A stretch of 64,000 nucleotides of DNA. It comes from Halorubrum salinum (GTDB lineage: Archaea; Halobacteriota; Halobacteria; Halobacteriales; Haloferacaceae). The DNA lies in NCBI RefSeq assembly GCF_024494575.1, contig NZ_JANHDO010000001.1, positions 992,001-1,056,000 on the forward strand, written 5' to 3'. The notes under the pieces were generated by a model. That model was given only the letters and a program-made list of their open reading frames with translations, did not search any database and was not told where the DNA came from. This document shows positions 30,602-38,847 of this stretch, piece after piece. How positions within the stretch are numbered: the first letter of the stretch is position 1; every line of letters begins with the position of its first letter. Made by a program: the position numbers and the translations under genes.

Positions 30602-31455
30602 GTGGGTGTCTCCGTGTCCGCCGTCTCGTCTGCGTCCGGTTTCGTCTCCGCGCTCTCGTCCGCTGTCGCGTCCGCCTCCGTCTCTGCGCCCGCCTCCACG
30701 CGGGTCAGCGTTCGCGTGTTCGCCGTCACGTTCCCGTCCATGATCGCACTGCCGACGAGCAGCGCGTCGGCACCGGCCGCTCGCATCCGCCGGACGTCCG
30801 CCGGCGAGCCGATCCCGCTCTCGGCGACGAGCGTCACGTCGTCGGGAGCGTCGGGCGCGACCGACTCGAAGGTTTCGAGGTCGACCTCCAGTCTCGCGAG
30901 GTCGCGGTTGTTCACGCCGACGAACGTCGCGCCCGCGTCGACCGCGGCCGCTAGCTCCGCGGCGTCGTGAACCTCGACGAGCACCTGAAACCCGCGGTCG
31001 CGCGCGGCGGCGAGCAGGTCCGGGAGGTCGTCGCCGACGAACCGCGCGATGAGCAGGACCACGTCGCTCTCGACGGCGTCCAACTGCGACTCGGCGACGA
31101 CGAAATCCTTCCGGAGCACCGGCACGTCGACGGCCTCGCGGACGCGTTCGAGGGTGTCGACGCTCCCGCCGAAGTGCTCCGGCTCCGTGAGCACCGAGAG
31201 CGCCGCGGCCCCGCCCGCGACCATCCCCTCCGCGAGCGCGACGGGGTCGTCCTCACGGGTTCCCTCCGTCGTCGGGCTCGTCGGCTTCACCTCGGCTATC
31301 ACGGGCACGCGACCGTCGGCCTCGGCGCGGTCGAACGCGGCGCGCAGGTCTCGGGGAGCAACGTCTACGCGGTCAGTCCGTCCCTCGGCCGCTCGCTCCC
31401 GAGCAGTCGTCAGTATCGACTCGACCGCCGGGGCCAGCGCGGAATCATCCTCCAT
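30598..31455 (-). CDS. trpC: Indole-3-glycerol phosphate synthase
   Basis: A 285-residue TIM-barrel enzyme, first gene of the trpCBA operon, which closes the indole ring from carboxyphenylamino-deoxyribulose phosphate. Visible motifs are [15 protein letters not shown] (catalytic Lys), [50 protein letters not shown] and [11 protein letters not shown]. About 40 acidic, Glu/Thr/Asp-rich residues follow the barrel, an unusual tail. The start ATG at 31455 lies inside a perfect palindrome, described separately. trpD, trpE/G and trpF are not in this window. Confidence 0.95.
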   Translation of the reverse strand: MEDDSALAPAVESILTTARERAAEGRTDRVDVAPRDLRAAFDRAEADGRVPVIAEVKPTSPTTEGTREDDPVALAEGMVAGGAAALSVLTEPEHFGGSVDTLERVREAVDVPVLRKDFVVAESQLDAVESDVVLLIARFVGDDLPDLLAAARDRGFQVLVEVHDAAELAAAVDAGATFVGVNNRDLARLEVDLETFESVAPDAPDDVTLVAESGIGSPADVRRMRAAGADALLVGSAIMDGNVTANTRTLTRVEAGAETEADATADESAETKPDADETADTETPT

Positions 31456-31470
31456 TAGTGTACACTAATG
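31453..31470. promoter_or_regulatory. Perfect 18-bp palindrome on the trpC start: candidate trp operator
   Basis: CATTAGTGTACACTAATG reads identically on both strands and its minus-strand copy contains the trpC ATG. The core TGTACA is the recognition hexamer known for the archaeal tryptophan repressor TrpY in Methanothermobacter. A TATA-like CCTTATGC lies about 30 nt upstream on the minus strand (31482-31489), so the palindrome would cover the transcription start of a leaderless trpCBA mRNA. Operator function is inference from position and symmetry. Confidence 0.6.
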
Positions 31471-31593
31471 CACTCATCTGTGCATAAGGCTTGCGGGCGG
31501 CGGAGGAATATTCGGTACTGACGGAGCGCGTCGCGGATGCGGAGACGGCGGGTGACCCAGCGATTTAACCGTCGGGACCGCGGAGCCGGAGCC

Positions 31594-32124
31594 ATGCAAT
31601 CGACGGGCACGTCGGGCGTGTTCGCCCGACACTTCGAGGAGATCGGGCGCGCGGTCGAGGTCGGATTCGCCGGCGGCCGCGTGATCGCGGTCTCGTTTCC
31701 GGCCGAGACGCCGGCCGACGCCGAGGCGGACCACGGGCTGCTCGACCGGATCGGCGCGTACCTGCAGGGCGAACCGGCAGACGAGGGCGTCTCGACCGGA
31801 GATTCAGCCGGCGGCGGAGTCGGGCCCGCCACGCGCGGAGCCGACCCGTTCGACGACGTGCAGATCGGCCTCACGGTCCCGACCGACCAGCGGCGCGTCC
31901 TCGACGCGCTCCGATCGGTCCCGTCCGGCGAGTCCGTCTCGGTCAGTCGGCTCGCGCGGTCGGCCGGCTACGACGACAACGACGCCGACGACCTCGACAC
32001 CGTGACCCGCGCGCTCAGCGAGAACCCGATCCCGTTACTGCTCCCCGACCACCGGGTGCAGGGCGGGCCGCACGCCACGCCGGGCGAGGTCCGAGACGTG
32101 TTGCGGCGGGTCGAAGGAGTGTAA
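31594..32124 (+). CDS. MGMT-like DNA-binding domain protein lacking the alkyl-accepting cysteine
   Basis: A 176-residue protein whose C-terminal part follows the O6-alkylguanine-DNA alkyltransferase plan: a helix-turn-helix-like segment (PSGESVSVSRLARSAGY), the Asn-hinge region (TVTRALSENPIPLLL) and the active-site box. The box, normally PCHRV, reads PDHRV (Asp152), so the alkyl-accepting Cys is absent. This recalls alkyltransferase-like proteins, which recognise damage without repairing it (there a Trp replaces the Cys). The N-terminal domain (FARHFEEIGRAVEVGF) is present. CGATTTAACC at 31561 is a TATA candidate for the ATG at 31594. Confidence 0.72.
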   Translation: MQSTGTSGVFARHFEEIGRAVEVGFAGGRVIAVSFPAETPADAEADHGLLDRIGAYLQGEPADEGVSTGDSAGGGVGPATRGADPFDDVQIGLTVPTDQRRVLDALRSVPSGESVSVSRLARSAGYDDNDADDLDTVTRALSENPIPLLLPDHRVQGGPHATPGEVRDVLRRVEGV

Positions 32125-32188
32125 GTCGCCGCTCGCGCGACGGTAATGGGTGAGACGAGAAACCGCGAAAAAACGGCCTGAGAGTGGC

Positions 32189-32220
32189 CTGCGGGCGTCA
32201 TAGGGGGGCTGCGGGCGTCA
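32189..32220. repeat. Short direct repeat ahead of the GTPase stop codon
   Basis: CTGCGGGCGTCA occurs at 32189-32200 and 32209-32220; the second copy contains the GTPase gene's stop codon on the minus strand. The pattern is a 20-bp local duplication, probably by slippage. The rest of this 93-bp gap shows nothing more. Confidence 0.45.
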
Positions 32221-33420
32221 GGGGGCGGCCTGCTTCGTCGAGATCAGCTCGATCACGTCGCGGTGGGAGAGTTCGTGGTCGGCCCCGACCTGTCTGCCGC
32301 TCCGGCAGTCGGTCCCGTGAAGGAGCCCCTCACCGATGTCCGAGTGGATGTGGAACGCGAAGTCCTCCGTCGTCGAGTCTTCGGGGAGGAGAAAGCAGTC
32401 GCGGAAGACGCCCTTCTCGTCTTTCGACCCGTTCGCGGAGCCGGGAAAGACCGCGATACAGCCGAGGACGTCGAAGATCGCGGCTTCGAGCGCGCCCTGG
32501 ACGCCGGTCCCGTCGTACTCGTCGACGAACTCGGCGATCTGGTCGAGCCCGGCCGCCTGTTCGCCGGAGACGTCGCCGACGGTCTCGAACTGAGCGGAGC
32601 CGGGCGTGTAGTCGACGACGCCCGCCTCGTCCGCGTTCTTCAGCGCCTTCTCGGCGTGGGCGCTCGCGGGGACGAAAGATAGGTGGTCGTACTCGGGGTC
32701 GCTCGTGATTTCTTCCCAGTTCGCCTGCGCCGCCGGCGTGTCCATCTTGTTCGCGGCGACGACCATCGGCTTCGTGCGCTTTCGGATCTCGCGCGCGAGG
32801 TCGGCCCTGTCCTCGCCGTCCCACGTCTCGGGGTCGAGGTCGAGACCCTGCGCTAAGATCACCTGTTTCATCCGGTCCTTGTCGATGCCGAACGCCGACA
32901 TCTGCTCGGCCAGTTCCTCCTCGATCGCGGCGTCTGCGCCGTGGTACCGCGTCTCGAACTTCTCTAAGCCCTTCTCTAACACGTCGAGGTACCACTCGTC
33001 GAGTTCTTCCTCTAAGAAGTCGATGTCCTCGCGCGGGTCGTGGCCCTCGGTGGTCTCGCCTTCGATGTCCGTCTTCCCGGAGAAGTCGACGACGTGGATC
33101 AACACGTCGGTCTCGTTGAGATCGGTGAGGAACTGGTTGCCGAGTCCGCGCCCCTCGTGTGCGCCCGGGACGAGCCCGGCGACGTCGACGAGCTTGACCG
33201 GGACGAAGCGGGTCCCCTCGCGGCAGACGCCGACGCTCGGCGTGCAGGTCTCGTCGAACTCGGGGGCGGCGCAGTCGACGCGGACGTACGCCTCGCCGAC
33301 GGTCGGGTCGATCGTGGTGAACGGGTACGCGCCCTCGGGCACGTCGTTCATCGTCGCGGCGTTGAAAAAGGTCGACTTCCCCACGGAGGGCTTGCCGACG
33401 AGGCCGACGCGGTAACTCAT
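32218..33420 (-). CDS. YchF/Obg-family GTP-binding protein
   Basis: A 400-residue P-loop protein of the Obg/HflX-like group, probably the archaeal YchF-type member that associates with ribosomes. G1 is GLVGKPSVGKSTF (8-18), switch regions lie in PEGAYPFTTIDPTVGEAYV, G3 is VDVAGLVPGAHEGRGLGNQF, and G4 is VVAANKMDTP (Asn-Lys-x-Asp, the GTP-specific form). A coiled-coil helical insert (about 135-200) and a C-terminal TGS domain (FAFHIHSDIGEGLLHG, ELSHRDVIEL) follow. The ATG at 33420 gives MSYRVGLVGKPS as expected. Confidence 0.92.
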   Translation of the reverse strand: MSYRVGLVGKPSVGKSTFFNAATMNDVPEGAYPFTTIDPTVGEAYVRVDCAAPEFDETCTPSVGVCREGTRFVPVKLVDVAGLVPGAHEGRGLGNQFLTDLNETDVLIHVVDFSGKTDIEGETTEGHDPREDIDFLEEELDEWYLDVLEKGLEKFETRYHGADAAIEEELAEQMSAFGIDKDRMKQVILAQGLDLDPETWDGEDRADLAREIRKRTKPMVVAANKMDTPAAQANWEEITSDPEYDHLSFVPASAHAEKALKNADEAGVVDYTPGSAQFETVGDVSGEQAAGLDQIAEFVDEYDGTGVQGALEAAIFDVLGCIAVFPGSANGSKDEKGVFRDCFLLPEDSTTEDFAFHIHSDIGEGLLHGTDCRSGRQVGADHELSHRDVIELISTKQAAP

Positions 33421-33519
33421 TGGTCGCACTGCGCGAGCCACGGTAAAAAGCGATGCGAGACGCTCCGTGACGTGTGTACGGGTGACGAGGGGTGACCGCG
33501 AGCGACGGATCCGTCCGGG

Positions 33520-33777
33520 TCAGGCGTCCCCGTCGGACTGACCGGGCTCGCCCACCGCCTCGATGGGCAGGACGTTCTGAAGCGCGGCGAACGCGTCCTC
33601 GGCGCTCTCGAACTCGTGCTGATCGACGTCGGCGACGAGGTCGCCGAGATCGGCGTCTCCGTCGGCGAACAGCACGGTCGTCCCCGCGCACGATTCCACG
33701 AGGTCCGCGTGAGTCGCGGGGTAGGCGTAGTCTCGAAGCTCCTCTTCGACGCGAGAGAGCGTGATCTCGGTAGACAT
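33520..33777 (-). CDS. DUF5789-type small haloarchaeal protein
   Basis: An 85-residue acidic protein with the pattern LRDYAYPATHADLVESCAG, VLFADGDADLGDLV, FESAEDAFAALQNVLPIEAVGEPGQ, which I recognise as the haloarchaeal DUF5789 family (small helical, function unknown). The C-terminal VGEPGQSDGDA is typical. It stands divergent from the UspA gene, 140 bp away. It has no membrane segment or metal motif. Confidence 0.7.
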   Translation of the reverse strand: MSTEITLSRVEEELRDYAYPATHADLVESCAGTTVLFADGDADLGDLVADVDQHEFESAEDAFAALQNVLPIEAVGEPGQSDGDA

Positions 33778-33917
33778 ACTCGATACTGGTCGCCAGACGG
33801 CTTAACTGCGCGTGTCGGTGTGACCGTGGCGCGGCCGAGGTCTGCGATGAGTGAGCGAAGAACCGGCAACATTAGTGAAGAGTTATGCGTCATCGGAACC
33901 ATGTGGTATGTGATTAC

Positions 33918-34460
33918 ATGTCGTTATACGACCGAATTCTCGTCCCCACCGACGGCTCCGCCGAGGGAGAGCGCGCGGTCGCGCACGCGCTCGACCTCGC
34001 GGCGGTTCACGGCGCGGCGGTTCACGCGCTGTACGTGGTCGACACCGCGAGCTACGCCGGCATGCCGATGGAACACTCCTGGGAGGGGGTCGGCGATCTG
34101 CTCCGGGACGACGCGACTGCGGCGGTCGCCGCGGTCGAGGAGCTCGCGGCCGACGCCGACGTCGACGTCGAGACCGCGGTCGTCGAGGGGTCGCCGAGCC
34201 GCGAGATAATCCGGCACGCGGAGGAGGCCGACTGCGACCTCGTCGTGATGGGGACCCACGGCCGCGGCGGGATCGACAGACTGCTGCTCGGGAGCGTCGC
34301 GGAGAAGGTCGTCCGCGGCTCGTCGGTCCCGGTGTTGACGGTGCGGCTCGACGGGAGGGTCCCGGACGGTCCGGGAACGGTCGCGGGAACCGCCGATAGG
34401 ACGGAGTCCGAAACGGACGCCGACGGCGACGTCGCCGTCGACGGCGGTCCGACCGGCTAA
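33918..34460 (+). CDS. Universal stress protein (UspA family)
   Basis: A 180-residue single-domain Usp protein with MSLYDRILVPTDGSAEGERA at the start and the ATP-binding GTHGRGGIDRLLLGSVAEKV near the end (G-x2-G-x9-G-S pattern), so it should bind ATP. An acidic/Thr-rich tail of about 35 residues follows the domain. The ATG at 33918 is preferred over an in-frame start 33 nt earlier because MSLYDRILVP is the usual N-terminus. Its 3' end overlaps the convergent birA gene by 4 nt (CTAA). Confidence 0.9.
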   Translation: MSLYDRILVPTDGSAEGERAVAHALDLAAVHGAAVHALYVVDTASYAGMPMEHSWEGVGDLLRDDATAAVAAVEELAADADVDVETAVVEGSPSREIIRHAEEADCDLVVMGTHGRGGIDRLLLGSVAEKVVRGSSVPVLTVRLDGRVPDGPGTVAGTADRTESETDADGDVAVDGGPTG

Positions 34461-35440
34461 CGGTCCGCGTCCCTGAGGTGTTCGCAGTCGCCGGCGTGGA
34501 CGCGCCGGGTCCCCTCTTCCGTCTCGATCACGAGCGCGCCCGGCGGCTCCACGTCGACCGCGGTACCGACGACCGGGCCCCCGGCGGTGTCGACGCGAAC
34601 GCGCCGCCCGAGCGTGCTCGCGCGCTCGCGCCACGCCGGGAGGACGCGGTCCATCCGGTCGGACGTTCCCGCGAGCGCGTGGAACCGATCGAGGAGGGTC
34701 GTGGCGACTCGCTGTCTGCTGACGTTTCTCTCCGCCTCGGCGGCGAGCGAGGTCGCGTCCGGCGGTAGCGCCTCCGTGTCGACGTTGGCGTTGACGCCGA
34801 CCCCGACGACGAGCCACGACACCCGGTCGGCTTCGCCCTCCATCTCGGTGAGTATCCCGGCCAGTTTGCGTCCGCCGCGGCCCGTCGCCGCGGCCGAATC
34901 CCCCGCGTCGCCGTCGCGGCCCCCGACGAGCACGTCGTTCGGCCACTTGATGTGGGCGTCGACGCCGACGGCGCGGCAGGCGTCCACCGCCGCGACGGCG
35001 GCCGCGAGCGTGAAGAGCGGCGCGCGCGCGGCGGGGGCGTCGGGGCGGGTCACGAGCGAGACCCAGACGCCCCCGCTCGGCGCGATCCACTCGCGGTCGA
35101 GCCGTCCTCGCCCGCCGGTCTGTTCGTCGGCCGCGACCGCGACGCCGTCGGCTCCGTCGGCCGCCAGCTCTCGCGCGCGATCGTTCGTCGACGGGAGGCT
35201 GTCGTGGTACTCGACGGCGTACGGCGCGTCGAGGCCGAACTCGATCCCCGGCCCGCAGTAGCCGGGGTCGTCTGGTGCGACGTACCCGGCCGCGGTCGAT
35301 TCGACGGCGAAACCCGAGTCTCGGAGCCCCTCCACCGCCTTCCAGACCGCCGCCCGCGAGACCCCGAGGTCGTCGGCGAGCGCCGGGCCCGAGACCGGCC
35401 CGTCCGCGAGGGCGTCGAGGAGCGCGCGACGCGTGTCCAT
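34457..35440 (-). CDS. birA: Biotin-[acetyl-CoA-carboxylase] ligase
   Basis: A 327-residue bifunctional BirA-type protein that attaches biotin to the biotin carboxyl carrier domain. An N-terminal winged helix (LLDALADGPVSGPALADDLGVSRAAVWK) suggests that it may also regulate biotin uptake/synthesis. The ligase domain has HDSLPSTNDRARELA, the biotinyl-AMP loop EQTGGRGRLDREWIAP (GRGRxxR), KWPNDVLVGG and KLAGILTEMEGE. An insert (about 190-205, Gly/Asp-rich) separates the last two. The ATG at 35440 gives MDTRRALLDAL. Confidence 0.93.
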   Translation of the reverse strand: MDTRRALLDALADGPVSGPALADDLGVSRAAVWKAVEGLRDSGFAVESTAAGYVAPDDPGYCGPGIEFGLDAPYAVEYHDSLPSTNDRARELAADGADGVAVAADEQTGGRGRLDREWIAPSGGVWVSLVTRPDAPAARAPLFTLAAAVAAVDACRAVGVDAHIKWPNDVLVGGRDGDAGDSAAATGRGGRKLAGILTEMEGEADRVSWLVVGVGVNANVDTEALPPDATSLAAEAERNVSRQRVATTLLDRFHALAGTSDRMDRVLPAWRERASTLGRRVRVDTAGGPVVGTAVDVEPPGALVIETEEGTRRVHAGDCEHLRDADR

Positions 35441-35532
35441 GCCGTCGGGGTGGCCGCCGGGACCGAAAGCCGTTCCGGCTGACGGGCACACAGCTATCCC
35501 TCCGGGCCGCCACCGATCCGTCAGCGAGACCG

Positions 35533-35913
35533 ATGAGAAACCGAGAGGCGAGCGACCGAGACGCCGCGAGCAACCCAGAGGCGAGCGACACCGTCGATCT
35601 CGTCGTGCTCGACGGCGACGACCGCACTGAGATGTCCGTGGAGCGCGGCCGAAACCTGCGGCGCGTCCTGCTGGAGGCGGGGCTGTCGCCGTACGCCGAA
35701 GCGACGAGCCGGCTCAACTGCGGCGGACGCGGGATCTGTGCGACCTGCGGCGTCCGGATCCGGACGGGACCCGATCCCGAGCACTGGCACGACCGCCTCG
35801 CCGATCGGTTCGGGTACCCGCGACTCTCCTGTCAGGTGCGCGTCGACGCTCCGATGACCGTCGAACTGGTCGACAAGCGCGTGTGGGGCGGCCGGGAACC
35901 GAACGACGGGTGA
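35533..35913 (+). CDS. 2Fe-2S ferredoxin
   Basis: A 126-residue beta-grasp ferredoxin. The cluster ligands are in LNCGGRGICATCGV (C-x5-C-x2-C) and a fourth Cys lies in RLSCQV about 35 residues later, the adrenodoxin-like spacing. A 20-residue acidic leader precedes VDLVVLDGDDRTEMSV. Haloarchaea usually have several ferredoxins; this is not the main halobacterial type with the long N-terminal insert. It is divergent from birA. Electron partner unknown. Confidence 0.85.
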   Translation: MRNREASDRDAASNPEASDTVDLVVLDGDDRTEMSVERGRNLRRVLLEAGLSPYAEATSRLNCGGRGICATCGVRIRTGPDPEHWHDRLADRFGYPRLSCQVRVDAPMTVELVDKRVWGGREPNDG

Positions 35914-36081
35914 ATCGCGCCGCGAGACACCGGGTTTCCGGTGAAATGGCGGGCGGTAGCGATACACACGGACACCGCGCTTGACGGGGACAGCGATTCC
36001 GATCCGGCGCTCTCCGAATCGAACGCCGACGACGCGAGGCGTCGGCACAAGAGCCAAGGGCTCACGCCCGAACGCTCGGGT

Positions 36082-36657
36082 ATGCAACCCTCCAAGGAGT
36101 CCGAGTCGTCGGACGAGGATCCGATGGACGACCTCGACGACCTCCTCGACGACGATCTGGCCGAGGGGAACTCGGGAACGTCATCCGGCGGCGTCGCGGT
36201 CGGCGACGGCGCGACCGACAGCGACACGACCACTGCCGGAGACGCGGCGAGCGGCGAGGGTCGGATCGGCGTGAGCGGCCGGTGGTTCTCCGCGAAGGCG
36301 TTCGCGCTCGCGCTCGCCGTCGTCGCCGTCGCGACGTTCCTCGTCGGCGCGATTCCGCTCGTCGGCGGCGCGATCGGCTCCGTCGGCGGCGTCTTCGTCG
36401 CGGCGTTCGTGTTCGGGGCGATCTCGTCGTCGCGACGGTACGTCGAGACCGGGCTGGCGGGCGCGCTGGCCGGTGCCGGAACCGCCGTGACGAGCGTCCT
36501 CGGCGTCGGGTTCCTCCCGATCGGTCTCGACTACCTCGGGCAGTGGGGCCCCTCGCTGCTCGCGATCGGCGGCGGGCTCGGGCTCGCGGTCGCGCTCCTC
36601 GGTCACTACCTCGGACGCGACCTGCGAGCGGGGCTGACTGCCGACCTCGGCGCGTGA
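36082..36657 (+). CDS. DUF456-like membrane protein
   Basis: A 191-residue protein with an acidic, disordered N-terminal half (DDLDDLLDDDLAEG, Thr/Gly-rich up to about 70) and four hydrophobic segments in the second half (AFALALAVVAVATFLVGAIPL, GGVFVAAFVFGAIS, TGLAGALAGAGTAVTSVLGVGFL, SLLAIGGGLGLAVALLGHYLG). Gly-rich, Ser-poor TMs resemble the DUF456 group, but the assignment is weak. The ATG at 36082 begins the acidic domain; an upstream in-frame Met at 35941 is less likely. Confidence 0.6.
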   Translation: MQPSKESESSDEDPMDDLDDLLDDDLAEGNSGTSSGGVAVGDGATDSDTTTAGDAASGEGRIGVSGRWFSAKAFALALAVVAVATFLVGAIPLVGGAIGSVGGVFVAAFVFGAISSSRRYVETGLAGALAGAGTAVTSVLGVGFLPIGLDYLGQWGPSLLAIGGGLGLAVALLGHYLGRDLRAGLTADLGA

Positions 36658-36685
36658 TCGACCGGAGCGGCAGACCGCGGACCGA

Positions 36686-37633
36686 CTACCTGAGCAGGCT
36701 GTCCGCGTCTCCGCTGACTCCGACGTACGCGGCGATCTCGTGGCGTTCGAGCGCGAGGAAGCCCGCGAGGATCGCGACGAATCCCAACACGGCTTCGGCC
36801 TCGATCAGCTGTCCGAGGAGCGCCCAGCTTCCGACCGCCGCGACGACCGGCTCCGCGTAGCCGACCAGGTGCAACTGCGCCGGCCCTACCGTGTCGAGCA
36901 GCGCGAAGTAGATCAGGAAGGCGACGACCCCGGACAGCAGCGTGAGGTACGTCAACGACGCGACGGCGGTGGCGTTCCAGACGATCGCTCCCGGCGACTC
37001 GCCGAGCAGGCCCGCGCCGACGAACAGCTGCCCGGCCCCGAGCACCATCGCCCACCCCTGCAGCGCGGCGACCGGGAGGTCGGTGCGAAGCGGCCGGAGC
37101 AGCACCGCGCCGAGCGAGAACGCGACCGCACCGGCGAACGCGAGCGCGACGCCGAGGAGGGCGGAGCCTCCGAACCCGGACGCGACCGGGTCGGCGATCA
37201 CGACGACGCCGAGGATACCGAGCGCGAACCCGCCGACCTCGACCGGGCCGAGCCGCTCTCCCGGAAGCAGCGCGGCGGCGAACGTCGCGGTCAACACCGG
37301 CGAGAGGCTCACGATGACGGCCGCGACCGCGCCGGAGACGTACAGCTCGCCGACGTACAACAGCCCGTGATACGCCGCGATCACGAACGTGCCGGCCACG
37401 GCCACGCCGAGCCACTCGTCGCGGCCGCGGGGGACGAAGCGGTCGGAGACGAGGACCGCGAACCCAAGCACGACGGCCCCGGCGACGGCGTATCTGACGC
37501 CCGCGAACAGCAGCGGCGGGAAGTAGTGGAGGCCGGCCTCGATGGCGACGAACGAGGTCCCCCACAGCGTCGCGAGGAGGAGGAACGCCCCCACGATCGA
37601 TTCGGACGAAGAAATCGGTGATCGTAGACTCAT
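36686..37633 (-). CDS. EamA-family (DMT) transporter
   Basis: A 315-residue drug/metabolite-superfamily transporter with ten TMs built as two EamA repeats (ATLWGTSFVAIEAGL ... GVALAFAGAVAFSLGAVLLR). The inner Pro-containing ends of each repeat are visible (SLSPVLTATFAAALLPGERL, YAEPVVAAVGSWALLGQLI). It probably exports a small metabolite or amino acid. It is divergent from an Lrp-type regulator with a 183-bp gap that contains an inverted repeat, which makes this regulator its likely controller. Confidence 0.85.
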   Translation of the reverse strand: MSLRSPISSSESIVGAFLLLATLWGTSFVAIEAGLHYFPPLLFAGVRYAVAGAVVLGFAVLVSDRFVPRGRDEWLGVAVAGTFVIAAYHGLLYVGELYVSGAVAAVIVSLSPVLTATFAAALLPGERLGPVEVGGFALGILGVVVIADPVASGFGGSALLGVALAFAGAVAFSLGAVLLRPLRTDLPVAALQGWAMVLGAGQLFVGAGLLGESPGAIVWNATAVASLTYLTLLSGVVAFLIYFALLDTVGPAQLHLVGYAEPVVAAVGSWALLGQLIEAEAVLGFVAILAGFLALERHEIAAYVGVSGDADSLLR

Positions 37634-37743
37634 TGGTTGTCAGTTCGAAATACACAGAGATAGTTAAACTACACTCTCGAATACTGCTGATTTTAGGATG
37701 GACAATCACGCATTTGAATACAGTGCAACTGGCTCTCGAAATG

Positions 37744-37769
37744 TGGAGTCGTTTTCGTACTCGACTCCA
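37744..37769. promoter_or_regulatory. Inverted repeat upstream of the Lrp gene, candidate operator
   Basis: TGGAGTCG (37744-37751) and CGACTCCA (37762-37769) form 8-bp perfect arms with a 10-nt spacer, just upstream of the Lrp gene's TATA box. Lrp/AsnC dimers bind such symmetrical half-sites, so the repeat may serve autoregulation and control of the divergent EamA gene. This is inference from position. Confidence 0.5.
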
Positions 37770-37782
37770 AGTATGTCGGTCG

Positions 37783-37792
37783 AAATATATAC
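37783..37792 (+). promoter_or_regulatory. TATA box of the Lrp-family gene
   Basis: AAATATATAC lies about 29 nt before the ATG at 37817, giving a leaderless transcript. It is one of the clearest TATA elements in the window. Confidence 0.6.
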
Positions 37793-37816
37793 GGGTTCGT
37801 CACGCGAAGCGAGGGT

Positions 37817-38299
37817 ATGGACGAGCGCGACGTGCGGTTGGTGAAGGCCATCTCCGATCTGGGCACTGGGAGCCCGGAGCGGCTCCACGAGGAGACGGGC
37901 ATTCCGGTGTCGACGATCCACTACCGGCTGAACAACCTCCGGGAGGCCGGCGTGATAGAGAACGACCTGTACGACCTCGACCACGAGGCGCTGGGTCTCG
38001 GAGTGACCGTCATCGTCGAGGTGCTCGCGGACTACGACGGACCCTACGAGGAGTTCGCCGACGAACTGCTCGGGGTCGAGGGCGTCACGGAGGCGTTCTT
38101 CACGATGGGCGAGACGGACTTCGTCGTGCTCGCCCGGCTCTCCTCGTCTGACACCGTCGAACGGCTGATCAGCGACTTCGAGGCGATTCCCGAAGTCGAG
38201 CGGACGAACTCGACGTTCACTATCGCGACCCTGCGCGACGAGCCGCGCGCGCCGGCGACCTACGAGTTAGAGACGCTCGTGGACGAACTGACCGACTGA
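37817..38299 (+). CDS. Lrp/AsnC family transcriptional regulator
   Basis: A 160-residue regulator: an N-terminal winged HTH (DVRLVKAISDLGTGSPERLHEET, VSTIHYRLNNLREAGVIEN) and a C-terminal RAM ligand-binding domain (EFADELLGVEGVTEAFFTMGETDFVVLARLSS). Members sense amino acids or related metabolites and bind as dimers or higher oligomers. The divergent EamA transporter and the inverted repeat in the shared gap suggest local control. The C-terminal extension of about 20 residues (APATYELETLVDELTD) is ordinary for the haloarchaeal group. Confidence 0.92.
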   Translation: MDERDVRLVKAISDLGTGSPERLHEETGIPVSTIHYRLNNLREAGVIENDLYDLDHEALGLGVTVIVEVLADYDGPYEEFADELLGVEGVTEAFFTMGETDFVVLARLSSSDTVERLISDFEAIPEVERTNSTFTIATLRDEPRAPATYELETLVDELTD

Positions 38300-38313
38300 G
38301 GTTCCAGAAGCGG

Positions 38314-38775
38314 TCAGCTCTGCGTCTCGTCGAACTCGGACTCGCTCACCCGCACGACGAGCGTTCCGTCGGCGTCCCCGCGGTCGTGCGTTGGCGTCTC
38401 GCCCTGCGTCCGGCGCACGTACCGCGGGTCGACGGGCTCGCCGTCGACGAGATCGAACACCTTCAGTCGCTGGTCGGTCTCCTCCGGCGGCACCGCGCCG
38501 TCGCGTACCGCCCGCGCGAGGTCGCGAGAGAGCCACTCGTCGGTCGATATCGACGGCTCGCGGACGATCGCCTCGTCGGCGAAGCGCACGAGGTACCAGT
38601 TGAGGTCGTTCAGAAGCGAGACGGCCGCGCCGAGACTCACCGTATCGACCGCGAGGCTGTTCGCGAACGGCTCCTCGATGTCGTAGGTTGAGAGCGCGTC
38701 CCGCGCCGTCTCGCGGGACAGCAGCTCGTAGGTGAGATCGACCGCCGGATCGCCGAGGAGACACACCCGCGTCAC
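38314..38775 (-). CDS. DUF5804-type haloarchaeal protein
   Basis: A 153-residue soluble protein that starts VTRVCLLGDPAVDLTYELLSRETARDALSTYDI if the GTG at 38775 is used, matching the haloarchaeal DUF5804 pattern; a TTG further upstream is less likely. The middle contains TVSLGAAVSLLNDLNWYLVRF, and the end is acidic and Ser-rich. No catalytic motif is known. It is convergent with the Lrp gene. Confidence 0.65.
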   Translation of the reverse strand: MTRVCLLGDPAVDLTYELLSRETARDALSTYDIEEPFANSLAVDTVSLGAAVSLLNDLNWYLVRFADEAIVREPSISTDEWLSRDLARAVRDGAVPPEETDQRLKVFDLVDGEPVDPRYVRRTQGETPTHDRGDADGTLVVRVSESEFDETQS

Positions 38776-38847
38776 ACGTCGCCCGACTCGCTCGCTCGCC
38801 AAATCGGTTGCGGTCGGTCGGATGCGGTCGGTCGGGTGCGGATCGGT

